NCBI RefSeq assembly: GCF_001514205.1
Contig: NZ_KQ948786.1
Location: forward strand, 1-64,000
Direction: 5' to 3'
Length of the DNA stretch: 64,000 bases
From: Streptomyces griseoruber
GTDB lineage: Bacteria > Actinomycetota > Actinomycetes > Streptomycetales > Streptomycetaceae
Shown: piece after piece, positions 23,997 through 32,985 of the stretch
How the letters are laid out: each line of letters starts with the position of its first letter
How positions within the stretch are numbered: position 1 is the first letter of the stretch
Program-made: the position numbers and the translations under genes
Notes under the pieces: generated by a model
What the model saw: only the letters and a program-made list of their open reading frames with translations
The model's database searches: none
What the model was told of the DNA's origin: nothing

Positions 23997-24403
23997 TCGC
24001 GCTTGGGCCAGATCGGGCCCTCGTCGGTCCAGGTGACGCCCTTGTTGCGGCAGAGGCAGAAGGGATGGCCGATCGGGTCGGTGTAGATCCGCCAGCCGTA
24101 GCCGTTGGGGCCGATGAAGTCCTGCCTCAGCGTGGCGCCGAGGTCCAGGACGCGGCGCTGCTCGGACTCGATGTCGTCCACTTCGAAGTCGAGGTGGAAC
24201 TGCTTGGGGTGCTCGCTGTCGGGCCACTGCGGAGCGCGGTAGTCGTCCACCCGGATGAATGCCAGCTCGATCTCGCCGAACTGGATGCCGGCCCAGTCCT
24301 CGGAACTGCCTTCCTTGATCGGACGGCCCGTCACCCCGGAGTAGAAAGCAGCCAGCTTCATCGTGTCCGGGCAGTCGATGATGAAGTCGGTCAGTCTCAG
24401 CAT
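23993..24403 (-). CDS. VOC-family (glyoxalase-like) protein
   Basis: A 136-residue protein with two betaalphabetabetabeta modules: the first from MLRLTDFIIDCPDTMKLAAF, the second around KQFHLDFEVDDIESEQRRVL to PIGHPFCLC. The possible metal ligands are H in FHLDFEV and E in the first half (EIELAFIRV). Some members act as glyoxalase or dioxygenase, many only bind small ligands or drugs; this one cannot be assigned further. It stands between the HATPase gene and argS. Confidence 0.8.
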   Translation of the reverse strand: MLRLTDFIIDCPDTMKLAAFYSGVTGRPIKEGSSEDWAGIQFGEIELAFIRVDDYRAPQWPDSEHPKQFHLDFEVDDIESEQRRVLDLGATLRQDFIGPNGYGWRIYTDPIGHPFCLCRNKGVTWTDEGPIWPKRD

Positions 24404-24511
24404 CCCGCGATCTTGCCACAGGACAAGCCGCCCTGGGCGGGCTCTACGGCGCCTGGGTCGGCGCCGGTCAGCTGCTGACCGGCGCCGAACGGGAGCAGGA
24501 GCGATGGACGC

Positions 24512-26275
24512 TCAGAGCCTCTCGGGCGTCCGGATGCCCAGCAGGGCCATGCCCTGGTGCAGCGTGCGGGCCGTGACATCGCACAGGAGGAGGCGGTTCT
24601 CCGCCACGTCCTTCGGCGGCTGCGGCTTGATCACCGGGCACTTGTCGTAGAACGAAGTGAACAGCGACGCCAGCTGGTACAGGTACGCCGCCACCTTGTG
24701 CGGGGCGTACTCCGCCGCCGCCTCGAAGACCAGGTCGCCGAACGCGTCCAGGTGCAGGCCCAGCGCCCGCTCCGCCGGGTGCAGTTCCAGCTCCGGATGC
24801 GCGGCCGGCCGTACGTCTCCCGCCTTGCGGAGGATCGACTGGATACGGGCGTACGCGTACTGGAGGTAGACGGAGGTGTCGCCGTTCAGCGAGACCATCT
24901 GGTCCAGGTCGAACTTGTAGTCGCGGTTGGCCGACGTCGACAGGTCCGCGTACTTCACGGCGCCGATGCCGACCTGGGCGGCCCGCTCCCGGATCTCGTC
25001 CTCGGTGAGGTCCTGCGCCTTCTCCCGGACGACCTCGGCGGCCCGCTGCACCGCCTCGTCCAGCAGGTCCTCCAGCCGTACGGTCTCGCCCTCACGGGTC
25101 TTGAACGGCTTGCCGTCCGCGCCCAGCACCGTGCCGTAGCCCATGTTGTGCGCGGTGACGTCGTCGGTGAGCCAGCCCGCCCGCCGCGCCGTCTCGAAGA
25201 CCATCTTGAAGTGCAGCGACTGCCGGACGTCCACGACGTAGATCAGGGACGTGGCGTGCAGGTCCTGGACCCGGTTGCGGATCGCGGTGAGGTCGGAGGC
25301 CGCGTAGCCGAAGCCGCCGTCGGCCTTCTGCACGATCAGCGGGACCGGCTGGTCGTCCTTGCCCCGGATGTCGTCGAAGAACACGACGAGCGCGCCCTCC
25401 GAGCGGACCGCGACACCCGTCTCCTCCAGCAGCCGCGCCGTCTCGGGCATACCGTCGTTGTACGCCGACTCGCCGACGATCTCGTCGTCGCGGATCTCCA
25501 TGTCGAGCTTCTCGAAGACCGAGTAGAAGTAGACCTTCGACTCGTCCACGAACCGCTGCCAGAAGTCGAGGGTCTCCTTGTCGCCGGACTGGAGGGCCAC
25601 CACCCTCTTGCGCGCCCGCTCCTTGAAGTCCTCGTCCGCGTCGAAGACCGCACGCGAGGCCTTGTAGACCCGGTTCAGGTTCGACATGGCCTGCTCGCCG
25701 TCCGTGTCGGTCTCCCCGGACAGCGCGTCCGGGTTCTCGATCAGGTACTGGATGAGCATGCCGAACTGGGTGCCCCAGTCGCCGATGTGGTGCCGGCCGA
25801 TCGTCTGCTCGCCGGTGAAGTCGAGCATGCCGCGCAGGGCGTCGCCGATCACCGCCGAGCGCAGATGGCCGACGTGCATCTCCTTGGCCACGTTCGGCTG
25901 GGCGTAGTCGATGACCGTGATGCCCGGGTCCGCCTTGGCCGGTACGCCGAGCCGGTCGCCGTCCGCGTACCGCGCGGCCAGGTTCTGGGTGATGGCCCGG
26001 TCCGCGAGCGTGATGTTGAGGAAGCCGGGGCCGGAGACCTCGACGTCCTGGATCAGGTCCGCGCCGGTGGTGATGTGGGAGACGACCTGCGTCGCCAGCT
26101 CCCGCGGGTTCGCCTTCGCCTTCTTCGCGAGCGCCAGCATCCCGTTGGCCTGGAAGTCGGCCCGGTCGCTTCGGCGCAGCAGCGGGTCGGCGGAACCGGC
26201 CTCCGGCAGGGCAGCCGAGAGTGCCGCCGCGAGGCGCTGCTGGACGGAGTCGCTGAGGGACGTGACCGAGGCCAT
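24512..26275 (-). CDS. argS: Arginyl-tRNA synthetase
   Basis: A 587-residue class I aminoacyl-tRNA synthetase. The HIGH motif is HVGHLRSAVIGDAL, after VIDYAQPNVAKEMHV; the KMSKS equivalent is in the GKPFKTREGETVRL segment, which as in many ArgRS lacks the exact lysines. The N-terminal additional domain (about 1-110) and the DALR anticodon-binding domain (from about RIQSILRKAG) are complete. ATG 26275 is used; a GAGGAG lies 16 bases upstream, rather far. It is divergent from lysS with about 150 bp between, so the two synthetases share a promoter region. Confidence 0.96.
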   Translation of the reverse strand: MASVTSLSDSVQQRLAAALSAALPEAGSADPLLRRSDRADFQANGMLALAKKAKANPRELATQVVSHITTGADLIQDVEVSGPGFLNITLADRAITQNLAARYADGDRLGVPAKADPGITVIDYAQPNVAKEMHVGHLRSAVIGDALRGMLDFTGEQTIGRHHIGDWGTQFGMLIQYLIENPDALSGETDTDGEQAMSNLNRVYKASRAVFDADEDFKERARKRVVALQSGDKETLDFWQRFVDESKVYFYSVFEKLDMEIRDDEIVGESAYNDGMPETARLLEETGVAVRSEGALVVFFDDIRGKDDQPVPLIVQKADGGFGYAASDLTAIRNRVQDLHATSLIYVVDVRQSLHFKMVFETARRAGWLTDDVTAHNMGYGTVLGADGKPFKTREGETVRLEDLLDEAVQRAAEVVREKAQDLTEDEIRERAAQVGIGAVKYADLSTSANRDYKFDLDQMVSLNGDTSVYLQYAYARIQSILRKAGDVRPAAHPELELHPAERALGLHLDAFGDLVFEAAAEYAPHKVAAYLYQLASLFTSFYDKCPVIKPQPPKDVAENRLLLCDVTARTLHQGMALLGIRTPERL

Positions 26276-26423
26276 AGGAAGGGGTGCCGTTCTCCTCGTG
26301 GGAATGGATCGTCCCCTCAGTATCCCATGGGGGGTAAAGCCGTTTTCCCGGTCGGGACACGGTCTGTGACAATGGAGCGTCACCCGTAGCGTCACCCGTT
26401 CAGTAAAGAAGGACGTGCCGATC

Positions 26424-28160
26424 GTGGCTCAGAGCACCGAGACCACCGACTGGGTCTCCCGTTTCGCGGACGAGGTCATCGAGGAGTCGGAGCGTCGGGC
26501 CCCCGGCAAACCTGTGGTCGTCGCCTCCGGCCTCTCGCCCTCGGGCCCCATCCACCTGGGCAACCTCCGCGAGGTCATGACCCCCCACCTCGTCGCCGAC
26601 GAGATCCGGCGCCGCGGCCACCAGGTCCGCCACCTGATCTCCTGGGACGACTACGACCGCTACCGCAAGGTGCCGGCCGGCATCGCCGGGGTGGACGAGT
26701 CCTGGGCCGAGCACATCGGCAAGCCGCTGACCTCGGTGCCCGCACCGGCCGGGTCGGCGTACCCGAACTGGGCCGAGCACTTCAAGGCCGCGATGGTCGC
26801 CTCGCTCGGTGAGCTGGGCGTGGAGTTCGACGGGATCAGCCAGACCGCGCAGTACACGGCCGGCGTCTACCGGGACCAGGTCCTGCACGCCGTCACGCAC
26901 CGGGCCGAGATCGACGCGATCCTCGACCAGTACCGCACGAAGAAGGCGCCCGCCAAGCAGTCGCAGAAGCCCGTCGACGAGGCCGAGCTGGAGGCCGCCG
27001 AGGGCTCCGGGGCCGCGAGCGAGGACGACGGCAGCTCCGGCGCCGGGTCCATCGGGTACTTCCCGTACAAGCCGTACTGCGGCAACTGCGAGAAGGACCT
27101 GACCACCGTCACCGCCTACGACGACGACTCCACCGAGCTGACCTACTCCTGCACCGCCTGCGGCTTCTCCGAGACCGTCCGGCTGAACGAGTTCAACCGC
27201 GGCAAGCTCGTCTGGAAGGTCGACTGGCCCATGCGCTGGGCCTACGAGGGCGTGATCTTCGAGCCCTCGGGCGTCGACCACTCCTCGCCCGGCTCCTCCT
27301 TCCAGGTCGGCGGCCAGATCGTCGGCATCTTCGGCGGCAAGCAGCCCATCGGGCCCATGTACGCCTTCGTCGGCATCACCGGCATGGCCAAGATGTCCTC
27401 CTCTCGGGGCGGCGTGCCCACGCCCGCCGACGCGCTGAGGATCATGGAGCCGCAGCTCCTGCGCTGGCTCTACGCCCGCCGCCGCCCCAACCAGTCCTTC
27501 AAGATCGCCTTCGACCAGGAGATCCAGCGCCTCTACGACGAGTGGGACAAGCTCGACGCCAAGGTCGCCGAGGGTTCCGCCCTCCCGGCGGACGTGGCCG
27601 CCCACTCCCGTGCGGTCGGGACCGCCGGCGGTGAGCTGCCGAGGACGGCGCGCGCGCTGCCGTACCGGACGCTCGCGTCCGTCGCGGACATCACCGCCGG
27701 ACACGAGGACCAGGCGCTGCGCATCCTGAGCGAACTCGACCCCTCCGACCCGCTCACCGCCCTCGACGAGGCCCGCCCGCGCTACGACAAGGCCGAGGCC
27801 TGGATCAACACGCACGTCCCCGCCGACCAGCGGACCGTCGTGCGCGAGCAGCCCGACGCCGAACTGCTGAAGTCCCTCGACGAGGCGTCCCAGCAGTCCC
27901 TGCGGCTGCTGCTCGACGGACTCGCCGAGCACTGGTCGCTCGACGGACTGACCCACCTCGTCTACGGCGTCCCGAAGGTCCAGGCCGGGTTCCCGGCCGA
28001 CGCCACGCCCAAGGAACTGCCGCCGGAGATCAAGACCGCCCAGCGGACGTTCTTCGCGCTGCTCTACCACCTGCTCGTCGGCCGCGACACCGGTCCCCGG
28101 CTGCCCACGCTGCTGCTCGCGGTGGGGCAGGAGCGGGTGCGGGGCCTGCTCGGCGAGTGA
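26424..28160 (+). CDS. lysS: Class I lysyl-tRNA synthetase (archaeal type)
   Basis: A 578-residue class I LysRS, the type of Archaea, spirochaetes and some actinomycetes, rather than the usual bacterial class II enzyme. HIGH is PIHLGNLREV (about residues 42-51) and KMSKS is AKMSSSRGG (K about 323). A zinc-ribbon insertion with two CxxC pairs lies near residues 216-250 (YCGNCEKD, then CTACGFSE). GTG 26424 is chosen since AAGAAGG is about 10 bases upstream; GTG 26415 would be almost on top of it. Streptomyces often keep a class II LysRS elsewhere, in which case this copy is the second. Divergent from argS. Confidence 0.94.
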   Translation: MAQSTETTDWVSRFADEVIEESERRAPGKPVVVASGLSPSGPIHLGNLREVMTPHLVADEIRRRGHQVRHLISWDDYDRYRKVPAGIAGVDESWAEHIGKPLTSVPAPAGSAYPNWAEHFKAAMVASLGELGVEFDGISQTAQYTAGVYRDQVLHAVTHRAEIDAILDQYRTKKAPAKQSQKPVDEAELEAAEGSGAASEDDGSSGAGSIGYFPYKPYCGNCEKDLTTVTAYDDDSTELTYSCTACGFSETVRLNEFNRGKLVWKVDWPMRWAYEGVIFEPSGVDHSSPGSSFQVGGQIVGIFGGKQPIGPMYAFVGITGMAKMSSSRGGVPTPADALRIMEPQLLRWLYARRRPNQSFKIAFDQEIQRLYDEWDKLDAKVAEGSALPADVAAHSRAVGTAGGELPRTARALPYRTLASVADITAGHEDQALRILSELDPSDPLTALDEARPRYDKAEAWINTHVPADQRTVVREQPDAELLKSLDEASQQSLRLLLDGLAEHWSLDGLTHLVYGVPKVQAGFPADATPKELPPEIKTAQRTFFALLYHLLVGRDTGPRLPTLLLAVGQERVRGLLGE

Positions 28161-28170
28161 CGCCGTGAGG

Positions 28171-28204
28171 AAAGCGCCCGCTGCCTCGGGGCAGCGGGCG
28201 CTTT
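28171..28204. terminator. Bidirectional terminator after lysS
   Basis: AAAGCGCCCGCTGCC (28171-28185) and GGCAGCGGGCGCTTT (28190-28204) form a perfect 15-bp stem with a TCGG tetraloop and A/T ends on both sides. It sits between convergent genes and should stop both. Confidence 0.93.
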
Positions 28205-28217
28205 CTCATGTGCGCTC

Positions 28218-29510
28218 CTACGCGATGTGCTCGTCCGCCATTTCCGCGTTGAGACGGTTGGAGAAGCGGTTCACCATGCGCTTGGCCTCGGCCTCGGGGA
28301 GCGTGATGCCGTAGATCGCCTCGACGTCGACGATGAACCCCTTGGGGGTCGGCGCTCCGTTGCCGCCCTTGATCGACTCACGGAAGACCTGGTAGTACGC
28401 GTCCTCGTCCGGCTCGTAGCCGCCGCCCTCGCCCAGCTCACGGGTGCGGCCGCCGGGGCCCACCGGGATGGGGAACGTGCCGGTCTCCTCCGGGGCCGGT
28501 TCCTGCTCGGGGGCCGGGGGCTCCTCCTCGTACTGCTCGCGGTACTCGGTGGCCTGCTGCTCCTGCTCGTACCACTGGGCGTACTGCTCGGAAGGGTCGT
28601 AGTTGGGGTCGTAGCCGCCGTGGTACTCGACCTCTTGCGGAGGCGTCTGGAACCAGGGGCTCTGGTCGGGGGTGGGGGCGGGCTCCGGCTGGGCTTCGTA
28701 GAAGCGTTGCACCGCGTTCTGGTCGCCGCCGGGGTACGCGCGCCGCTCGCCGGGAGGTGCCGCCGCCACCGGGGCGGCCGGCAGCTCCTGGTGCTGCGGG
28801 GCCGGAGGGAGTACCGCCGGTTCTATGCCTGCCGCGGCCAGGCCCGCGGGGGCCGTTTCCGCGAGGGGGACCCCGTAGCGGGCCAGGCGCAGCGGCATCA
28901 GGGACTCCACCGGGGCCTTGCGGCGCCAGGCGCGGCCGAAGCGGGAGCGCAGGCGGGCCTGGTAGACGAGACGTTCCTGCTCCAGCTTGATCACCTGGTC
29001 GTAGGAGCGCAGCTCCCAGAGCTTCATACGGCGCCAGAGGAGGAACGTGGGGACCGGGGAGAGCAGCCAGCGCGTGATGCGGACGCCCTCCATGTGCTTG
29101 TCCGCGGTGATGTCGGCGATCCGGCCGATCGCGTGCCGGGCGGCCTCGACCGCGACCACGAACAGGATCGGGATCACCGCGTGCATGCCCGTGCCCAGCG
29201 GGTCCGGCCAGGCGGCCGCGCCGTTGAAGGCGATCGTGGCCGCCGTCAGCAGCCACGCCGTCTGCCGCAGCAGGGGGAACGGGATCCGGATCCAGGTCAG
29301 CAGCAGATCCAGGGCGAGCAGGACGCAGATACCCGCGTCGATGCCGATCGGGAACACATAGGAGAAGTTCCCGAATCCTTTTTGCAGAGCCAGCTCGCGC
29401 ACGGCCGCGTACGAGCCGGCGAAGCCGATGCCGGCGATGATCACGGCGCCGGTCACGACCACGCCGATGAGAACGCGGTGCATCCGAGTCAGCTGGATTG
29501 GCGCGGACAC
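28218..29510 (-). CDS. DUF2637 membrane protein
   Basis: A 430-residue protein. The N-terminal 120 residues carry four membrane segments (about 12-33, 45-68, 78-98 and 106-126) of DUF2637, a domain also found in plasmid spread proteins of Streptomyces. Residues about 140-215 are basic and helical, resembling the cytoplasmic part of transfer-associated relatives; then follows a long Pro/Glu/Gln-rich region and a short conserved C-terminal block (AYYQVFRESIKGG to RMVNRFSNRLNAEMA). The chromosomal role is unknown. It is followed upstream on the same strand by two DUF3558 lipoprotein genes. Confidence 0.82.
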   Translation of the reverse strand: MSAPIQLTRMHRVLIGVVVTGAVIIAGIGFAGSYAAVRELALQKGFGNFSYVFPIGIDAGICVLLALDLLLTWIRIPFPLLRQTAWLLTAATIAFNGAAAWPDPLGTGMHAVIPILFVVAVEAARHAIGRIADITADKHMEGVRITRWLLSPVPTFLLWRRMKLWELRSYDQVIKLEQERLVYQARLRSRFGRAWRRKAPVESLMPLRLARYGVPLAETAPAGLAAAGIEPAVLPPAPQHQELPAAPVAAAPPGERRAYPGGDQNAVQRFYEAQPEPAPTPDQSPWFQTPPQEVEYHGGYDPNYDPSEQYAQWYEQEQQATEYREQYEEEPPAPEQEPAPEETGTFPIPVGPGGRTRELGEGGGYEPDEDAYYQVFRESIKGGNGAPTPKGFIVDVEAIYGITLPEAEAKRMVNRFSNRLNAEMADEHIA

Positions 29511-29532
29511 CTACTCCCCTCCCCTTGCGTGT

Positions 29533-29546
29533 TGTTGCGCGCAACA
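29533..29546. promoter_or_regulatory. Perfect palindrome before the DUF2637 gene
   Basis: TGTTGCGCGCAACA, 14 bp, lies 22 bp before the start of the minus-strand DUF2637 gene. The size and place fit a repressor site near the transcription start; the regulator is unknown. Confidence 0.45.
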
Positions 29547-29583
29547 GGGTGGCACATGTGTACGGCGGACGCGTGTCCGGCTG

Positions 29584-30549
29584 TCAGCTCTTCTTGGACG
29601 AGGCCTTGGACGAAGCCCTGGACGCCGTCGCCTTGGAGACCGCCGAAGCGGACTTCGTCGCCGTCGGCTTCGGGGTCGCGGACGCGGACTTCGACGCCGA
29701 CGCGGAGGGCGACGGGCTCGTCGTCGCGGCCGAACCGCCGCCGCTGCCCTCGCCGTTGGCGGACCTGACCGCCGCGACGACCTCCTGGGCGGCCTTCTTC
29801 GCCGACGCCGTCAGGGTGTCGGCGCTGGGCGTCTTCTCGCCGGCCAGACCGGCGCCGTTGTAGTCGAGCGTGATGACGACGTTCTCGACCCGGGCCACGA
29901 CCGTCTGCTGCTTGAAGGCGCCTTCCTTCTTCTTCAGGTCGTACCGCACCACCGTCGCCTGATCGCCGGTCCCGGTGACGGTCTCCGTCTTGGCGTTCTT
30001 GGCGTCCGTCACCGTCTGGGCGGTCTTGACCTGCTTCGCGTAGTACGTCTGCGCCTGCGACTCGGCGTCACCGGTCGCCGCGTCCGACTCGAACCGCAGC
30101 AGCGAGACATTGAGCCAGCGGAACTGCGAGCCCTTCACCCCGTTGTTGTCCAGACTCGACCAGGAGCAGCTGGCGCGGGCGCCGGTGTCGGAGGAATCGC
30201 CCTCCTTGGCGGAGGACGTGCCCTTGGGCACCAGGTCCGTCAGCGTCTTCTTCGACAGCACCTTGCAGGCGCTCGGCAGCGTCGCGTACGCGGCCGCCTC
30301 GACGGCGGGGGCGGAGCTCGCGGCGGTGTCGCCGGAGCCGCCCGCGCCCTGCGCGCCGTCCGCAGCGGAGGCGGAGCCGCCGGCCGAGCCCGAGTCCGAG
30401 CCGGAGTCCGAGGAGCACGCCGCGGCGAACACCATCACCGGCACCGCGAGAGCGGCGGCCAGGACGCGGTTCAGGCCTCCCGTGCGGGTGGCGCGCTGGG
30501 CAAACTGGTCGTCTCGCTGGGCTCGTCGCTGCATGGTTCCTTCACTCAT
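29584..30549 (-). CDS. DUF3558-family lipoprotein, copy 1
   Basis: A 321-residue lipoprotein. A basic start is followed by the hydrophobic core and lipobox FAAAC at about residues 41-45; then a Ser/Gly/Asp-rich spacer, the DUF3558 core (ATLPSACKVLSKKTLTDLVP, then SCSWSSLDNNG and VENVVITLDYNGA), and a long Ala/Ser/Lys tail that should cross the wall. Two core cysteines are kept. The function of DUF3558 is not known. A second ATG five residues on (30534) is also possible. It is a paralogue of the next gene. Confidence 0.8.
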   Translation of the reverse strand: MSEGTMQRRAQRDDQFAQRATRTGGLNRVLAAALAVPVMVFAAACSSDSGSDSGSAGGSASAADGAQGAGGSGDTAASSAPAVEAAAYATLPSACKVLSKKTLTDLVPKGTSSAKEGDSSDTGARASCSWSSLDNNGVKGSQFRWLNVSLLRFESDAATGDAESQAQTYYAKQVKTAQTVTDAKNAKTETVTGTGDQATVVRYDLKKKEGAFKQQTVVARVENVVITLDYNGAGLAGEKTPSADTLTASAKKAAQEVVAAVRSANGEGSGGGSAATTSPSPSASASKSASATPKPTATKSASAVSKATASRASSKASSKKS

Positions 30550-30667
30550 GACGCTCGTGGTTCCTGCGGTCGGATCTGGTCCGAGGGGCCACGGTACGCG
30601 GTGAGACAGCTGTGCGGTTCCGCTTCACCCGCTTTGCGGACCCGCCGGGGGCCGACGCCGAAGGCCG

Positions 30668-31504
30668 CTATCCAGCCAGGGAGTCGGCCAGCTGAGAAGC
30701 CAGTTTCCGGGCCTTGTCCTGCATTTCCTTGCTGTCCGGGACGGTTCCGACCGTCGCCGGCTGCTCCTCGTACTCGATGGTCACGATGACGTTGGACGTG
30801 CGGAACGCCACAGTCACCGTGCGCTGTTTGACCGTGGAACCCGAGCTGCTGAGCACGTCGTCGACGAACGCCTCGTCACCGAGGTCGTCCAGCAGGCGCG
30901 GCTGGAGGTCGGTGGGGGTGGAGGAGGGGGAGGAGCTCGCGGAGCCGGAGCCGGAGGTCGAGGGCGACGCGGAGGAGGAGGCGGAACCGGAGGAACCGGC
31001 GGAGGGGGACGACGTGGCGGAAGGGGTCTCCGTGCCGGACTCGGAGGCCGTGGGCTCCGGGAGGTCGGCGGCGGTGACCTTCTTCGCGAACAACTCCTGG
31101 GCCTCGTCGTCGTCGCTGACGGAGTTGTCGTAGGAGACGACGCGTTCGAGGTCGACGAAGAGGTGGTCCGTGGCGTCCGCCGACTGCACCTTCCAACGGC
31201 AGCCGACCTTGCGGTCCGTGTCGAACGTCAGCGTCGCCTCGCCCTCGTAGGCGGTCTCGCGCTGCTGCTCGTCGGTGAGTTCCTTGATACCGGGCAGCAG
31301 GGAGTCGAGCGTGGAGCGGCCGACGGCGCTGCAGGCCTCGGGGAGGGTCGTGTACTTGCCGGGCTGCGCGGCGGCCGAGGCGGTGCCGGCCTCGCCGGGG
31401 TTGGAGTCGTCCGTGGAACCGCCCTTGTCCGAACTGCCGGTGCAGCCGGCCAGCAGCACCGCGAGGAGTGCGGCGATGCCGGAAACGTAGGCCTTCCGGT
31501 GCAC
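30668..31504 (-). CDS. DUF3558-family lipoprotein, copy 2
   Basis: A 278-residue lipoprotein beginning with GTG, with GAGGAG 7 bases ahead. Signal and lipobox are ALLAVLLAGCTGSS (Cys about 21). The core matches copy 1: TTLPEACSAVGRSTLDSLLP, then VGCRWKVQSAD and SNVIVTIEYEEQPA. The Ser/Thr-rich insert (about 150-200) differs from that of copy 1. The two copies lie in tandem with 118 bp between and probably arose by duplication. It is divergent from rtcB. Confidence 0.8.
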   Translation of the reverse strand: MHRKAYVSGIAALLAVLLAGCTGSSDKGGSTDDSNPGEAGTASAAAQPGKYTTLPEACSAVGRSTLDSLLPGIKELTDEQQRETAYEGEATLTFDTDRKVGCRWKVQSADATDHLFVDLERVVSYDNSVSDDDEAQELFAKKVTAADLPEPTASESGTETPSATSSPSAGSSGSASSSASPSTSGSGSASSSPSSTPTDLQPRLLDDLGDEAFVDDVLSSSGSTVKQRTVTVAFRTSNVIVTIEYEEQPATVGTVPDSKEMQDKARKLASQLADSLAG

Positions 31505-31725
31505 GGTCGGCTCCTCTCGACGGTTCGCGTGGTGATCGCGGCGATCGCGGTGATCTTGGTCCAGTGTCCCCGCTGCTTAATCGCTTGCCGGACGGGGGCG
31601 GCCCCAGCAGACAATGTGTATCGCACGCAACACCGTGAACGCCGGTCCGATGTCCTATTCGTTGATCTTGGCGCCGGTTTTGCGACTTGAGACTTCTGTT
31701 GTGTATCCGGGGGATTGGGGACGAT

Positions 31726-32919
31726 ATGTCATACGTGGAAATGCCGGGTGCGAAGGTACCGATCCGGATGTGGACCGACCCGGCGTCGGTGGAGGACGTG
31801 GCACTCCAGCAGCTGCGCAACGTCGCCACCCTGCCGTGGATCAAGGGCCTGGCCGTGATGCCGGACGTCCACTACGGCAAGGGTGCGACGGTCGGGTCGG
31901 TCATCGCGATGCAGGGCGCGGTCTGCCCGGCGGCGGTGGGCGTGGACATCGGCTGCGGGATGTCCGCGGTGAAGACCTCCCTGACGGCCAATGACCTGCC
32001 GGGGGACCTGTCCCGACTGCGCTCGAAGATCGAGCAGGCGATTCCGGTGGGGCGGGGGATGCATGACGACCCCGTGGATCCGGGTGGGCTGCACGGGTTC
32101 GGGACCGGGGGGTGGGACGACTTCTGGGGGCGGTTCGACGGAGTGGCCGAGGCGGTCAAGTTCCGGCGGGAGCGGGCTTCGAAGCAGATGGGGACGCTCG
32201 GATCCGGCAACCACATGATTGAAATCTGCCTCGATCAGTCGAGTGCGGTCTGGCTCATGCTGCACTCGGGTTCTCGGAACATCGGCAAGGAGCTTGCCGA
32301 ACACCACATCGGCGTGGCTCAGAAGCTCCCGCACAACCAGGGGCTGGTCGACCGCGACCTGGCGGTGTTCGTTTCGGACACTCCGCAGATGGCCGCATAC
32401 CGTAACGACCTCTACTGGGCGCAGGAGTACGCCAAGAACAACCGCGCGATCATGATGGCTCTTCTGAAGGACGTGATCTGCAAGGAGTTCAGGAAGGCGA
32501 AGCCGATCTTCGAGCCGGAGATCTCCTGCCACCACAACTACGTGAGCGAGGAGCGGTACGAGGGTATGGACCTTCTCGTCACCCGCAAAGGTGCGATCCG
32601 GGCGGGGTCCGGCGAGTACGGGATCATTCCCGGATCCATGGGGACCAGCTCGTACATCGTGAAGGGGCTCGGGAACGAGAAGGCCTTCAACTCGGCGTCC
32701 CACGGTGCGGGTCGCCGCATGAGCCGGAACGCGGCGAAGCGGCGCTTCACGGTGAAGGACCTGGAGGAACAGACGCGGGGCGTCGAGTGCCGCAAGGACT
32801 CCGGAGTGGTGGACGAGATCCCCGGCGCGTACAAGAACATCGACCAGGTCATGCAGCAGCAGCGTGATCTGGTGGAGGTCGTGGCGAAGCTGAAGCAGTT
32901 CGTCTGCGTGAAGGGCTGA
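31726..32919 (+). CDS. rtcB: RtcB-family RNA ligase
   Basis: A 397-residue GTP-dependent RNA ligase family protein that joins 2',3'-cyclic phosphate (or 3'-phosphate) and 5'-OH RNA ends. Seen are VMPDVHYGKGATVGSVIAM, VGVDIGCGMSAVKTSL (metal site with D and C), LGSGNHMIEI, LHSGSRNIGKELAEHHI, and AFNSASHGAGRRMSRNAAK, whose histidine takes the GMP. The length is short like RtcB2-type enzymes. ATG 31726 is chosen as the family start. No archease or rtcA gene lies near. GC is a little lower than in neighbours, with more AAG/AAC codons. Confidence 0.92.
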   Translation: MSYVEMPGAKVPIRMWTDPASVEDVALQQLRNVATLPWIKGLAVMPDVHYGKGATVGSVIAMQGAVCPAAVGVDIGCGMSAVKTSLTANDLPGDLSRLRSKIEQAIPVGRGMHDDPVDPGGLHGFGTGGWDDFWGRFDGVAEAVKFRRERASKQMGTLGSGNHMIEICLDQSSAVWLMLHSGSRNIGKELAEHHIGVAQKLPHNQGLVDRDLAVFVSDTPQMAAYRNDLYWAQEYAKNNRAIMMALLKDVICKEFRKAKPIFEPEISCHHNYVSEERYEGMDLLVTRKGAIRAGSGEYGIIPGSMGTSSYIVKGLGNEKAFNSASHGAGRRMSRNAAKRRFTVKDLEEQTRGVECRKDSGVVDEIPGAYKNIDQVMQQQRDLVEVVAKLKQFVCVKG

Positions 32920-32985
32920 CGGGCGAGGCTGGATCGCCGGTTCGCCCGCCGACTGGCCGTCAGGATGACGTTCACCCGTGTGGGT

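Noticed and set aside
32920..32948. Hairpin after rtcB as terminator
   Set aside because: Only 7-bp arms (CGGGCGA/TCGCCCG) with a long loop and no T-tract; too weak to list with confidence.
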